A DNA stretch of 64,000 bases from Ephemerocybe angulata. Taxonomy: Eukaryota > Basidiomycota > Agaricomycetes > Agaricales > Psathyrellaceae. Positions 32,432 to 43,732 of this stretch are shown here, one piece after another. Within the stretch, counting starts at the first letter, position 1. The number at the start of each line of letters is the position of its first letter. The DNA is taken from positions 744,001 through 808,000 of the forward strand of contig JAACJK010000004.1 in NCBI GenBank assembly GCA_013368325.1, read 5' to 3'. The notes beneath the pieces are model-generated. The model was not told where the DNA came from, searched no databases, and worked only from the letters and a program-made list of their open reading frames with translations. Position numbers and translations under genes: made by a program.

Positions 32432-34398
32432 TCATCATCCTCGCCACCTTGGTTCGCCCCAGACCGCGTCTGCAAAGGGAATTGATTCCTCCCGACCATC
32501 GGGGTAAGTGCCGCGACTAATTGGGACATCAATTGATTGCTCCGCTTCTGCTCCTGCTGGAGCTCCTTCCAAGGCTCGACCACTGGTTTCTGTACGAACT
32601 GGGCCTGTGGCTGCATGCTCTTGGCTCGCGCGGACGATCCTTGTTCCCTTAGGGAACTCAGATGATAAATCTCGTCTCGCAGAATGTTCATTTCGTCCCG
32701 AGTAATCATTTCTGATTCCTGGTACGGCGCTTGATGGAACTGGTCGCGCACATAGTCCGCACTGTCATCATAGTAGTGCTGGACGTTCTGGCTAGCCGTG
32801 GGCATGGGCAGTTTGTCTACTACCTCTTTCAAGGAGGTGCGAGGCATATTGCGCAGGCGATTCCCATGTTTGTCGAAGGTCCCATCCGGTCCCGATACAA
32901 TCTTGCCTTCGCTGATATGCTTCTGCTTGGCTTGACAGTCGTTCGCGAAGTGACCCTGTCCATTACAGTAGTAGCAAATCGACCCCGCGCTAGGAGGTGG
33001 TCCTCTCGTATTGTTTCCGAATCCAAAGCCCCCTCTCGAGCCTGGATTGTTCTGCTGGGTTGCAACCGCGAAGTTGTTGGGCTGACGCATGAACTTGTCA
33101 GCGCGTCCTTGACCAGCGCGCAACTCCTCGAGTTGAGTCTCCATGTAGGCATCCCGAGAGATCATCTTTTTATCGATGGCACTCAATTTCTGGTCTAGCA
33201 AAGAACTCACTCCTTGCAGAACTCGGTGTTCGAGGTCCTCGTACTCGACTTTCACAGTGGGCTCGTCGTTCCAACCGGGCTCGTACAACTTAGATGGGGC
33301 CGCGGGAGTTACTGCAGGAGTGCTCGGGGTAGCAGAGACGACCGAGGGTTTAGCCAAGATACCTCCCTTCTTTCCTCCGAACCTTTCTCCAAAGCGTTCC
33401 CTCTGAACCGCCAACTTTTCAGCACACGAGATCCATCGGTCAAACGGAATGATCTTCTCTCCTGCAACGACTTCCAGGGTGTCATCCGTTTCAGCTTCCT
33501 TCGAGAGTACCTCCCATGCTTTCGTACGGAAAGGCTCATCTAACGCGCCCAAGAAAAGGTTAACCAATTCATTGTTGCTCATGAGATGTTTCTCGAGTTT
33601 GGCTGCCTCGGCCCTGAACTTCAGCGCGAACTGCAATAAGGTATGACTCGCGTCTAGACCTATCCCTTGGTGCCTCGCGCACAACAGCTGGATCCGGGCT
33701 AGACTGCCGCGGTTCTGTAGCGCTGCGGTAGGATGGTACAAGAACAGTTTCTCCTTGAACTCCGCGTAGGTACCCGTTTTATATTCAGGTAGCGTTGTCC
33801 AGAGACTCTGTTCCGACATATCGCGGAAGTGAACCAATGCCTTCTTCTTCAAGCGATCTGCGATGATTTCGCATGCGCTGATCACATCCTCTACTTGTCT
33901 CACATACTCTAGGAACTCCTCTGGTTTCGTAGAATCGTACTTAGGACGATTCGCGGAATAACTATTCGGGAAGTTTTTATTCGACATGGGGAGCCCAGGG
34001 AATCCTTCGCCAGTGGCATCAGGATCGAGGGCTCGGATTCGCGCTTGTTCGTCAGCCATGATAGGAGTCGTTGATAATTGACTGCTACTCGAATGTCTGC
34101 GGTTTCTACGGCGTCTGCGACTGGAGTTCGTGGATTGCGAACTTTCTCTACTTTCTCGTCTCGGATTGCGCGCGGGTTCTACGCGATTGGATTTCGAGGC
34201 TAGCGCGAGTGCGGTAGTTCGAGGTTTTCCTCTCGTGAACGGGGCGACTTGGCGGGTTCTGGTGGGAGGTACAGCCGGTGGTACGACTCTGCTGCTTCTC
34301 GCTTTCGCGTTCGTAGGTGCTTGGAAACTTGTCCCTGGTCTGGGATAGTTATCAAAGGCAACTAGTTCTGTTCCTGCTTCGGCAACAGCTGTTCTCAT
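32410..34398 (-). CDS. Gypsy Gag
   Basis: The open frame reaches upstream to 34,491, but the first in-frame ATG is at 34,398; a second candidate start is at 34,059 (MADEQARIRALD). The region before it is basic and Ser/Arg-rich. The capsid-like helical part (PEEFLEYVRQVEDV ... LWTTLPEYKTGTYAEFK ... LLQFALKFRAE) is followed by a CCHC zinc knuckle (CYYCNGQGHFANDC) for RNA packaging. The protein ends DDEGFLSDQ at a TGA that overlaps the protease frame. No internal stops. Confidence 0.85.
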   Translation of the reverse strand: MRTAVAEAGTELVAFDNYPRPGTSFQAPTNAKARSSRVVPPAVPPTRTRQVAPFTRGKPRTTALALASKSNRVEPARNPRRESRESSQSTNSSRRRRRNRRHSSSSQLSTTPIMADEQARIRALDPDATGEGFPGLPMSNKNFPNSYSANRPKYDSTKPEEFLEYVRQVEDVISACEIIADRLKKKALVHFRDMSEQSLWTTLPEYKTGTYAEFKEKLFLYHPTAALQNRGSLARIQLLCARHQGIGLDASHTLLQFALKFRAEAAKLEKHLMSNNELVNLFLGALDEPFRTKAWEVLSKEAETDDTLEVVAGEKIIPFDRWISCAEKLAVQRERFGERFGGKKGGILAKPSVVSATPSTPAVTPAAPSKLYEPGWNDEPTVKVEYEDLEHRVLQGVSSLLDQKLSAIDKKMISRDAYMETQLEELRAGQGRADKFMRQPNNFAVATQQNNPGSRGGFGFGNNTRGPPPSAGSICYYCNGQGHFANDCQAKQKHISEGKIVSGPDGTFDKHGNRLRNMPRTSLKEVVDKLPMPTASQNVQHYYDDSADYVRDQFHQAPYQESEMITRDEMNILRDEIYHLSSLREQGSSARAKSMQPQAQFVQKPVVEPWKELQQEQKRSNQLMSQLVAALTPMVGRNQFPLQTRSGANQGGEDDEGFLSDQ
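32425..32431 (-). promoter_or_regulatory. putative -1 ribosomal frameshift site, gag to pro (G GGT TTT)
   Basis: In the gag frame the codons read gaG GGT TTT ctc, an X XXY YYZ heptamer. It falls within the small gag/pro overlap: the pro frame has a TGA immediately upstream and gag stops 12 nt downstream. A -1 slip would give Gag-Pro. Confidence 0.6.
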
Positions 34399-34599
34399 TC
34401 GCGCGCGAACGGACGGTTGAGTTCCAACGGGTTGACTAGGGAGAACTGGGTTCTTCCTGGGTCGCTCTACTCCTTTTCCTTTATCAAGCACAGGTCTTCT
34501 CGACGCTATGTTGATAGAACTCGTTTACTATCTGAAACGGACAAACGGATCTCGCTCGAGAGCTTGATCACGAATGAAGCTTTGATCGATTCTGACTCC

Positions 34600-34617
34600 C
34601 CCTCGCGGTGGGCTCCA
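34600..34617 (-). other. primer binding site
   Basis: Two bases inside the 5' LTR the coding strand reads TGGAGCCCACCGCGAGGG, the usual TGG-starting complement of a tRNA 3' end. The tRNA species was not assigned. Confidence 0.5.
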
Positions 34618-34619
34618 GA

Positions 34620-36006
34620 TGATGTGCGGCTACGGGGCTAAGAGCCAAACACGCCTCTAACCAAAACAACAAACACAACACACAACACACACACAACCAC
34701 ACTAGGGTAGCTGAGGGGCAACTCGCTCGAGGTAGAGCGGGCAAAGTAATGTATTGGACTAGAGGACTAGGTCGACTCTAAGGTACTCGCAACTAGCAAG
34801 TTTGAAGGGGAGTTCTAGACTCGACCGCGCTTCGGGGTGATATAGGTTCTCGATGAGAGGGTGGGGTCTCGGGAGGACGAGGTCGCTACCACGAGAGGGC
34901 TTTCACTAGGCTCGAGAGCTTCGCAAAAGGAACAGAAAACTTAAAGACAATTGGCACGACGACCAGACAGACAGACAGACAGACAGATAGCGCGACGGCT
35001 AGACTTTGGACTTTGACTTAGAGACTTGAAAGATGAAAACTGGGGGGTAACTGATTTTCTCTAAACTACTCGCGAGACTTAAGTACATGCCGAATATTTA
35101 CAAACGAGCTCGAAGACAAACAGATGAAAAACACATGCGATCGCGATACATTCCGAAACAGTCCAAGTGAAACATAGAGATAGGAGGGAAGACCTCTCGA
35201 GGTTGAACTCAAGGCCAATTAGCGCCCGGGTAAATACCCAAGACTGTGCCGTTGCCACCAACCGACTTCTTCGTACACGCCGCGCCACCCGTCTCGTGTG
35301 GGACGACCTATTCTTATCTCTGATTGTGGTTCCCCTCTGATAGAGTGGAGCCGCGGATAATCCATCCGATATCCGGGCAAGGGAATCATGGGGCGCTTAA
35401 GTTGTGCCGGTTCCGCTTCCCCTGTGTTACACGCGGGTGCCTGTACTGAGTTTTCCCCTCAGCCGATGGCGATCCCAGAACTTTCCCGAGACGTGGTTTG
35501 ATTGCGAACATCTCGAGGTGTGATCGACCTCTCGACGTGCCACCTCTCGTGAAGATCAAGTCGCGCGGGAGCTATACTCTGGCGCTTATCAGGGGCTCGG
35601 GTGCAATCCCTCTCGACTACTGATGTCACGGTGATCTCTCGACTCTGGGTGTGGCGAGAGTGTTCTCGCGAGATACGAAGGGATGGGTAGGGGGCTTCCC
35701 ATTGATACGCACTACTCTGCCTATGTCCGTTACTTGCCAAGTCGATCCCATAGTTGTCCCGCGCGTGTCTCTTCAAAGTAGCAAGTGTCTCGCGAAGGTA
35801 GGTCTTACCCGCTTGAGGCTACTCGTCACTTCTCGTAGTCCCGCGCGTAGGTCAGAGAGGCTAAGTCAGCAGCTCTGGGCTCGGCTCTGACTCTCGTTCC
35901 CCTTTACGTTGGTGCAGGTCTTTTGATAGATGATATGCAGTGGGAATCGCGTATTTATTAAGGTAAATCGCGATTTTTAGTGGGTAGACGCGCTGAAGGC
36001 GCATCA
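34620..36006 (-). repeat. 5' LTR of the Gypsy element
   Basis: Same length and ends as the 3' LTR, with one visible substitution. In the element's orientation it should carry the promoter for gag-pol, but no core promoter motif stood out. Confidence 0.9.
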
Positions 36007-39000
36007 GCGCTTGGAAGGCACCCGGATCTTCAAGGTGAGGCCGGATTTGGAGCCTCTGAGAGGAATACTGTGAAAAGGATAGGAGATTCAGTAAGCGTGA
36101 AAAGGAAGGCACACATATTAACTAACCTATCCAGTTCTGAGCTCCCGGATCCTTCAACTCGCGCAACCGCAGCAGTGCTCGCAACCACGTCTACCACGTC
36201 TACCTCGGCTATGCTCGCAGAAGGGCTTAATACACTCTGGGGCGAGTCCGAGGAAAAAGGATTAGGCACAGAGTCACCCTCGCCATCTATATCCATTCCC
36301 CAGAACCCGTCATCCTCAAGCTCCTGTTCGAGCGAGTATGTTGACCGTCGAGTCGAGCTTGTAGAGCTGTGCACAGAGTGCTCGTCGTCGGATTCGGGCC
36401 CCTCTGCTTCGTCGTTGCTCTCTACCGGTGTGCCATCATCTTCGTCGCCGTCGTCGCTGTCGTCATAGTCATATCCTTCAGTTGGGCTATAGAATGTGTC
36501 ATTTGCAGTTTCAAGTTAGATAAGTATAATGGAGAACGTACATTGCAGTGTTGGATGATCTGTGAGAGTCGGAGATAGGAAGCTGGACACGGCTCGCCTT
36601 TTTTGCTGCGCTAGTAATTGAATTGTCGGCGCGATTCTTCCATCGCTTCTTCATCTCGAGCTTCTCGAAGTTGGTGATGTGCCAGAGGTCGGAGTACTCG
36701 GCTCTTCCCACCTGTGCTGGATGCGCCCGTATGAAGTGCGACTTCAGGTTATATTTCCAGACAGCGGGAGAGTTCTTGGGACAAAGCGGGCACACAAGAG
36801 GTGAGTTTGAGCATGGCGAGCTCGTTGTTGACTCAGACGCAACGTGGGCATAAAAGCGGATTGAATACTTGCATTCGGACTTGCGCCTGTCGACAGTAAG
36901 ATTCCCGTTGGCGCCTTTGCTTTTCTTCAAGTAGTATTTGCACAAAGGGAATGGGCGAAGGCAGAGTCCGCAAGGTTCGTCAGAGACCTTAACCTTTGGG
37001 TCATTGAGAATATGAGCCGCCATATGCTCGATGACGCGCTGGCTCTGCGAGACATCTAGCGTAGGTGGCGGGCTGCAGTATTCGCACTCGACGGATGTCG
37101 CACCACTGATTCCGTCGAGAGAGCGTTCATCTTCGGCTAGGAAACAGGCACGCCCTGTAAAAGGCATTCAGTACATTTCCTGAGTCGAATTTCGGGGTAA
37201 ATACTTACCTCCAACCTCACGGTAAGGAAAACTGGGGCTAACCGCGATTCGCGGCGCCAATTTGAGGTCCAAGACCGAAAGCCTGGCCAATAAACTCGCA
37301 GAGAGTGCTATAAGGAACGCACTGTCGAGGAGATAATAGACCTTCGAAGGGCTCGTCGAGTGCGAGGCCACAGTGGGGCTAATGAGCTCAACGAGTCGTC
37401 CAGGGACCGTGAAGCTATTCTCGGGAATCAGGTGCGTTCTCCAGTTGTGTTCTTCGTCGGGGTCGTCTTCAACAGTTGCAGGACGCAAGCCGGACAGCTG
37501 AAATGAAATGCGGACGGTATCTTCGACCAGAAGGTCAATCGGCACCTCGTCCACCGCCTTCCCATCCCACTTGATCGTCGTAATCTCCCCAACACAGAGC
37601 CAGAGCTTCTCATCGGACCACAAGAGAGTCGAGATGGGATCGTGAACAATGATAGACCTTGCTGTCGATGATTCCGGGTCAGTTATGTGCGTGCTGGGTA
37701 CTTCTGGGGTGGTAGGTCGTGCTGAGTATCGTTCTGCGTGCTGGACACGCTTGAGACGGTTGCGCGACGTGGGGAACGACCGGTGACGACCGTATATTGC
37801 GACTGCGCGAGACTTGGCCATGACCGAGCCATTCACAAGCATGGTCTTCTTGAATGACCTGCCACTTGAAGACCCACTTCCCGGTTCATCACCGTCTGCA
37901 TCTGCCAAAGTATCCTCGACTTCAACCCGCGCTGACACATTGTCCTGAGCGAGTTCCTCCACGGGCTGAACCTCGCTATCCTCCGACTGCACCACCTCTT
38001 CACCTGGCTCGGATTCCTCAACCTCGACCTCGATACATTCGTCGGCATCATCTGTCGATGGGTTTGCGGTGACAAGAAGCTTCCCGTTGGGTGAAAGGAT
38101 GTCGAAATCGGAACCAGGTGTGCATGCCACGATCCTCTGCACCTCGCATAGTTCCTCCTTTGCTCCAGGTATCTCGTTCTCAATCAAGCGTCTTCCTCGC
38201 ATCCAGGCTGTCTGTAGCGTGATGCCCTTGACCTTGAGGTTGCTCTTCCACGAGCGTGGCTTCAAGTGGTCTGTCGTTGATGGTAAAGCCTTGAGATTTG
38301 CGTCCAGCGCTGGTAAGGTGAGTTGACGGGGTGGGCGGTCCCAATGAGGAAATCGTGCAAGGATATTCGCGACTTCCGCGGTGCTGCTAAGCCTCCAGGA
38401 TATCTGGAGAAGGTCGAGGTTGGCGTCATTTCCAACCATGGTTCGGAGGTGCCCAAAGAGCTCTTCAAGCCGGTCGGTTCCAAGGAGAACTAACCAAAAC
38501 GACCCATCCAGATTGTCCACCTTCGTTTTAGCGACACAAAAGAACGTGTTCTTGATCATGATCATTATGTTGGTGTAGAGAAGGGTTGGCAAACCCTTGG
38601 TGCCGTCCGTGCGGTATAGGTACATCGCAAGGTGAGAGGCTGCGCTCAAATGCTCGAGTTGCTGGGAGAGGCTGAGCTCGACGTTGATGTATGGTGTGAC
38701 GAGGTGCTGGAGAAACTGCCCGAAAATCCATAGGGACTGTCGAGTGCGGAAGAAGCCTGGGGTCTCATTGGTGGTAGCGCGGGGAAGAGACCAGATAGTG
38801 CGCAACAGATCAAACGCAAGTTTGACATCCTGTTTGTCATCTGGATTCATGATTGAGCGGATGTGGTCAGCGCTCACTGACTCGGCCTGTAGGTGCGCTT
38901 TGAGGATTGCTGGTGTTATTCGAACACCTGCTACGACAATGCCGGACTCGCGAAGCAATAGATTCCGTAGTCGCTTAAAGACATGCTTCCAGTCTTTGTC

Positions 39001-39321
39001 TGCTGTGAGGTCGTCGTCTCCGACATAAAGGTTCATGAATGGGAGCGAGGAGAGAAGATGATGGATATCCGAGTCCGGAGAAAGCTTCTCTTTGAAGGTG
39101 AGCATGGTCATGGCTGCACCACGCCGCGATTCACCATCCGATGCGAGACTGACAATCCGTATGTTTGTCTTCGCCTTCTGGTCGTTTACGCCATCGATCG
39201 TCGCCTGCAAGACTTTGGCATGCTCTTCTCCCATTTCTTTCTTGCAATCTCCAGAGACTAGAACTCCTCGCGCACCATAGATGCGGTTATCGTCGGAAAG
39301 GAGACCGAGAGCGCTTATCAT

Positions 39322-39638
39322 TAGTGATAAGCAGGGGTTAACCCCGGGTTCAAAAGCGCCAACCCCCACCCGACCCGCGCCTTAACCCCACCCGTAACCC
39401 GCCGGGTTAACCCGTCAAAACAAGCCCAAAAACGTCCAAATCGGACGAAAAATGAGTAAGATATGGTGTTTTTGAGATTCTTTACTCATTTCCATCCTAT
39501 CTTGCTCAGATTTCATCCGTTTTGGACGATCTCGAGCTCGTTTTGAAAAGCGCGGGTTGGAGATTCCCAACCCGCACCCTACCCACGCCGGGTTCAACCC
39601 GTAACCCGCACGGGTTTTTCAACCCCTGCTTATCACTA
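39322..39638. mobile_element. 317-bp hAT-type MITE inside exon 4 of the P-like transposase
   Basis: Ends TAGTGATAAGCAGGGGTT and its inverse AACCCCTGCTTATCACTA, flanked by CTTATCAT at 39,314-39,321 and 39,639-39,646. The 8-bp duplication and the TAGTG start (YARNG) are hAT hallmarks. Subterminal parts are full of GGGTT/AACCC units. Removing the element plus one duplication restores the transposase frame (..AMIS / ALGLL..). Confidence 0.85.
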
Positions 39639-42212
39639 CTTATCATTGCCTGTAATTGGGGCGTGTGAGTATATTTGGTGATGGGAAACGGAGGCAAATT
39701 TGGTTCCATCCAACGTTGATCTCGTACCTCTCCCGCCAAGTGCGCCTTCCCCTCGTCCACTCCATGATACACCTCTTCTATGTCCTCCTGCGATTCGATT
39801 TCTAGCGGCACATTGTGCGCATGCTCACGACACAACCCCACTACGTGATTGGTGCTGGAATCGTAGCGCAATCGCTTCTCCGTCGTGATTTCGTCAAACA
39901 TGAGCACAGCGTGGATGTTACGAGCACCGGCTTGGGGTTTCATGGCTTCCTTGAGGTCTTCGAACGACATCTCGGTGTTCTTCGAAACTTCTTGCGCAGT
40001 TGGCTTGCCAGGAGATAGGTGGATTGGGGGAATACGAACTTGGTTCTTGAGTGTCGTGATCGAGGGGAGATCAAGCGAATGGTGCGCAATACTTGCAACG
40101 CGATTCCCGCCCAGTTTCCAGAGGACTAACCCTTTCATGTAGTGCTCCTCCTCGTAACTCTTTGGCTTGTAGATACCCTCTGCCGCCCTCAAGCACTGGT
40201 CCAACATGCTTCGAATACCCCGACCGTGCCGTAGACCCAACCGAATTATTCGATCCACGCGCTCGACTTTCTTGCTAGCCACGGCGGTGACAAATCGCTT
40301 GTGATCTTCGAGTGCCCTAGCTTTCGATACCAACTTCCGAGCTTGGTTCAGGCTTCGTAGGCGATGGAACTGTATTTGCTGGGTCTTGATTCGCAGAAGC
40401 TCTCGCATCACTCCAAGCCCATGGTATGCAAACGTCGTCCCCTCCTTCACTCCGTTCTGCATTCGCTCAACCACCCCCTTCAAGACGTTGTTCCTGGCCA
40501 ACGAGCGACAGCACCGGCACGTCTCGCCCTCCTTCCGAACAGTTTGCTCGCATAGCCTCGAAAACAAGCTCATCTTGCCGTTTTTAAGCGAGATATCCCA
40601 GGGAAGATCCATCTGGTCATGTAGTAGGAACGGGTGTGCTGCATTCGGTGAGTTGTTGTTTGGTATCACTAGCTTGTAGCCAGCACAACGTGTGGCCTCG
40701 GAGATGGAGTCAACGTCGATGACACCTTGGGCGGATTTGTTCGTTGGCGAGCATTTGCTGACGCGGTGTTCGTTTCTTAGGGGATCGGCTTTGTTCGCGC
40801 TGTCGACATCGATGATGGTGCCTACAAGGTCATCGTCGATTCTAGGACCGACTTGAAGGAGGGGTTTCTCAGGGGGAACATCATGGGGATATATCAAGTC
40901 TATTGCCGCAACGGGCTGGTCTACACGACTGAGGCTCCTCCTAATGCCACCAGTGAGTACGAAGTACAAGTCGTGCCGAGGATGTACTCACCATTTCTCT
41001 ATAGCCTCCACAAGCCGAGTCACTCTCACCTCGAGCAGTCCCTCCGCCAAGCCCCGTCCATCCACAAAGTGCGTCACAAACGCAGAGAACCCCCTTAGCC
41101 GTGCCGCCGTCAATCCGATAACCTTCTGTTGGTACGTCTCGTCGTCTTGCCCCCACCCAAAGGCGCTGTGCAACATGGAATTGATACTCTCTTCCCACAG
41201 CTCGTCGATAGATTTGGCCGGGTTGTCGTAGTGCGAAGGTGGCACCTCGAATTCAGCGAGGAATGTGTTCTCGGTGCCCGCCGGGGGGTCCATAAGCTGA
41301 AGCGCGATTTCATGGAGTTTCTTTCGCGCTCCAGATAGATGAGTTGTGTTGGGACTTTGGAGTGCCGCGGCGTGGCTGGATGAGGTCGCTATCAGGTTGT
41401 TCTCGATATCGACAGGCTTTTGGACGGGACGGGCAGTCTTCGATCGAATAGCTGGTGTTGTAATGATTAAGGGGGCGGTTGCAGTGCTGGGAATTGTCTT
41501 CTTCTTCTTTCCTAGGGAGAAAAAGCTCTTGAAGCCGAGTGCCGCTTTTTGGATGCCTTCTTGCTCCTTCAGCTCCTTCGCAGCCTTGTCACAGTTTGGC
41601 GTGTACATGTGTGTCTTGAGTATGTTTTTCGGACCCCCGGTGCCAGTGGGGTAAGCCTTCTCGCATCTAGGGCAAAGCATATGCCCAGCTTCATCGTACT
41701 TCAGTGACTATGGTATGTTGAGCCTTCTCCTTGTCAAATTTCAGTGCGTAAATGGACTGACCTTCATATATTGTGCTATCTCTTCATCTGTGATCTCATG
41801 ACTCTTCGGCACCTTGAAGCGTAAGGGTGCCATGGTTTCTAAGTTCTGATGAATAGGATTTGTGCAGTACAGTTGGCAAACGGTTGAGGAGGTTGAGTTG
41901 AATCAATATGAGATTTCCATGCAAATGTCGCGGTTGGCCAACGGTGTTGATCTATATTTGGCAGACGCCGAGCCGGTGCCCGGCCAAAGGGATCTATACT
42001 TTGGCATCGCATACGCACTGCAGCCAATATTAAAGCAAATATAAATGGTACAGAGGATATATGGAGGGTGTATCTAGTCTAAAACACCCAAAAATCGACC
42101 TCCCAGACCCATGTTTTTGGGTGGTCCAAAAATTTTTTTCTGGGCCTCCGGCCCCGACCAACCACCCAAGGTCCAGTCGGCTATTTAAAGACCGGACCAC
42201 CCTTGGCGTTGT

Positions 42213-42307
42213 CGGCTTCGACATGGCTAATGTCAATCCAAGCCGTGGACGGTGGCCGTGGCATGCTCGTCGTCGTAGTCGCCGATCTCGCAAGAGTCGG
42301 TGCCAAT
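42213..42307 (+). other. chromosomal sequence between two transposons
   Basis: Before the insertions, the sequence left of 20,511 was contiguous with this strip, and this strip with 43,741 onward. It may belong to a small spliced gene starting at an ATG at 42,222 (MANVNPSRGR..), but this is not convincing. Confidence 0.3.
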
Positions 42308-43732
42308 TAAGGGTGAAGACGAGTCAACCCACGAGTTGACCCGGATCCGCGATGCGGGTACCCACACACTAAGAATCCATACCCGGATTTGTATGGGTAT
42401 TTTCCCACGAGTGATCCGGAGCCGTGGGGTGAGTACCCATGAGTAGACGAGTAACCCGGGAACGGCGGGTATGCCTGAGTACTCACAAGTAACTCACAGG
42501 TCACCCGTCGTGGACTTAGCAAAATCCAACACAGAGTCAATCAATGTTATGAACAGCACAGGGAACTTAGCAAAATCACACAAAGGCAATGAAATCAAAC
42601 AAAGGAAGGGTCAATGAAACTCTGAACGGCACACAGAACACATTCAATTGGCGAGCAAGACAACTACAAACACCAGTACACTAATCAGCAATAGTAATGG
42701 CACTCGAGGTAGACGCTGAAGGGCTGAGACGAGCCTTCTTCTTCCCACTGTGCTTGGACTTGGCCTTGAAATGCTTGATGAGGTCATCAGTAGGGAGCCA
42801 CTGATCAGCATCCTGGGCCCAAGACCCAAGCACCGAGCCACAGCGTGTCGAGTTGTCGGAAGTTAGTATGTAGGATATAATTAGTCTGGTTGTTCTTGAG
42901 GGTTCGAACCCGTCGCAGGCCCTTTTCGCTTCACGTGAGTCTTTTGATGGACCAAACAAAGGCATTGCGTTAATTAAGAAATGCGTGTGCGTCAAGGTCT
43001 CGACTACTCCAGCTACATTTCCACCTGTACGAGACCTGTAGGATAGAAAATGGTATACAGAAGCTTTAAAAATGATCAGATCCAATTGGCAATACTTTGC
43101 CCACCACACCAGCTTACAACCCTCCCGAGGGCCGCGCAATGGTCAAAAAGATTCTGAACAACCACCGGAGCCCCCGATCCACCCTCACGACTATCAAACG
43201 GATGGAATCGTCGTATCTCTGGGCAGAGAATCACCTCTTGTTAGAGAAGCCATAGCCCAGAAGGTCTGAGAATGACAAGTATCCCAATTAAACGGTCGTC
43301 ACAGGTGAGCGCGAAATCCTCCAACGACGGGGATTTGAACTCGCACCTTCGCGGACTGGACAAACAAAATGGCACTGCCTCCTAAAATGCCTATATATGG
43401 TGATTTTGAAGAAGAAAGGGCCAGCGACGGGTTCGCGGGTGCGCGTGAAATCAGACTACATTAAAATGTAATGTCCCATGAGGTACGAATGCCAAAGACG
43501 ACATTTACATTTTTCGTCAGTCTTACTACGGGAGACTAGGATATAATACACTATTTTAGGCCTTTTCAGTGCAAGTACCTGGGCAAGTACTTGTAGTGCA
43601 GAAACCCAGACCCAGATCCGTATGGGTATGTTCCCACGGCTCACCCGGATCTGTGGGTCATGACCCAGACGAGTTATCCCACGGCTCAACCTGGGGGTAC
43701 CTGCAGGTATCCAATACTCGTCTTCAGCCTTA
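42308..43732. mobile_element. 1,425-bp hAT-type non-autonomous element
   Basis: The left end TAAGGGTGAAGACGAG is matched by the inverted right end CTCGTCTTCAGCCTTA, with GTGCCAAT flanking both sides (42,300-42,307; 43,733-43,740). TAAGG fits the hAT YARNG start and the duplication is 8 bp. The subterminal 150 bp at each end carry GGGTACCC/ACCCGG/CCGGAT-like repeats in inverted arrangement. The centre holds a minus-strand frame (42,681-43,139) that I cannot assign. No transposase is visible. Confidence 0.75.

Larger units (their letters stand above)
21040..36006 (-). mobile_element. full-length Ty3/Gypsy LTR retrotransposon, 14,967 bp, with antisense cargo genes
   Basis: Two 1,387-bp LTRs (TGATG..CATCA) flank a minus-strand internal region: PBS, gag, pro, pol (RT-RNase H-integrase order, hence Ty3/Gypsy), then a block with two plus-strand genes, then PPT and 3' LTR. 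GCGC lies at 21,036-21,039 and 36,007-36,010, a 4-bp target duplication (Ty3/Gypsy elements usually make 5). It sits in the last coding part of the P-like transposase gene, in the same orientation. The three structural ORFs are open, so the copy may be competent. Confidence 0.9.
20661..41833 (-). pseudogene. P-element-like transposase with C2H2 and PHD-like fingers, split by a retrotransposon and a MITE
   Basis: Exons (minus strand, high to low): 41,833-41,762; 41,707-40,992; 40,940-39,728; 39,649-39,639 continuing at 39,313-37,209 beyond the MITE; 37,154-36,542; 36,486-36,127; 36,067-36,007 continuing at 21,035-20,817 beyond the retrotransposon; 20,762-20,661. Introns are 51-78 nt and all phases agree. 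The total is 5,472 nt, 1,824 codons, with no internal stop. Visible parts: a C-x2-C..H-x5-C finger (residues about 36-65), a core with FDEITTEK (D about 612), SLASDGESRR (D about 730), DKDWKHVFKRLRN (about 776-789) and LEELFGHLR (E about 954), an acidic linker, C2H2-like fingers in exon 5 (CEYC, CGLC, CPLC..H..H), and a C-terminal PHD-like C4HC3 finger (CTGC..KCSGNGC..FHLEC..CESC). The order and spacing of core motifs resemble P-element/THAP9 transposases; this is inference. The insertions must abolish normal expression. Confidence 0.75.
20511..42206 (-). mobile_element. autonomous P-like DNA transposon of an unnamed family, with two nested insertions
   Basis: CCAAGGGTGGTCCGGTCTT at 20,511-20,529 is perfectly inverted at 42,188-42,206. 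CGTTGT flanks it on both sides (20,505-20,510 and 42,207-42,212). A subterminal CCGACCAACCACCCA lies near both ends (about 20,577 and 42,156) in the same orientation. Subtracting the retrotransposon (14,971 bp with one duplication) and the MITE (325 bp with one duplication) leaves about 6.4 kb holding a single minus-strand gene. The 6-bp duplication is shared with the small derivative at 19,756. Classical P elements make 7-8 bp, so family placement rests on the protein. Confidence 0.8.

Noticed and set aside
42895..43345. Two tRNA T-arm-like sequences (GGGTTCGAACCC at about 42,900 and GAGTTCAAATCCCC, minus, at about 43,335)
   Set aside because: No A-box, acceptor or anticodon stem could be paired with either. 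They may be SINE tails but are not tRNA genes.
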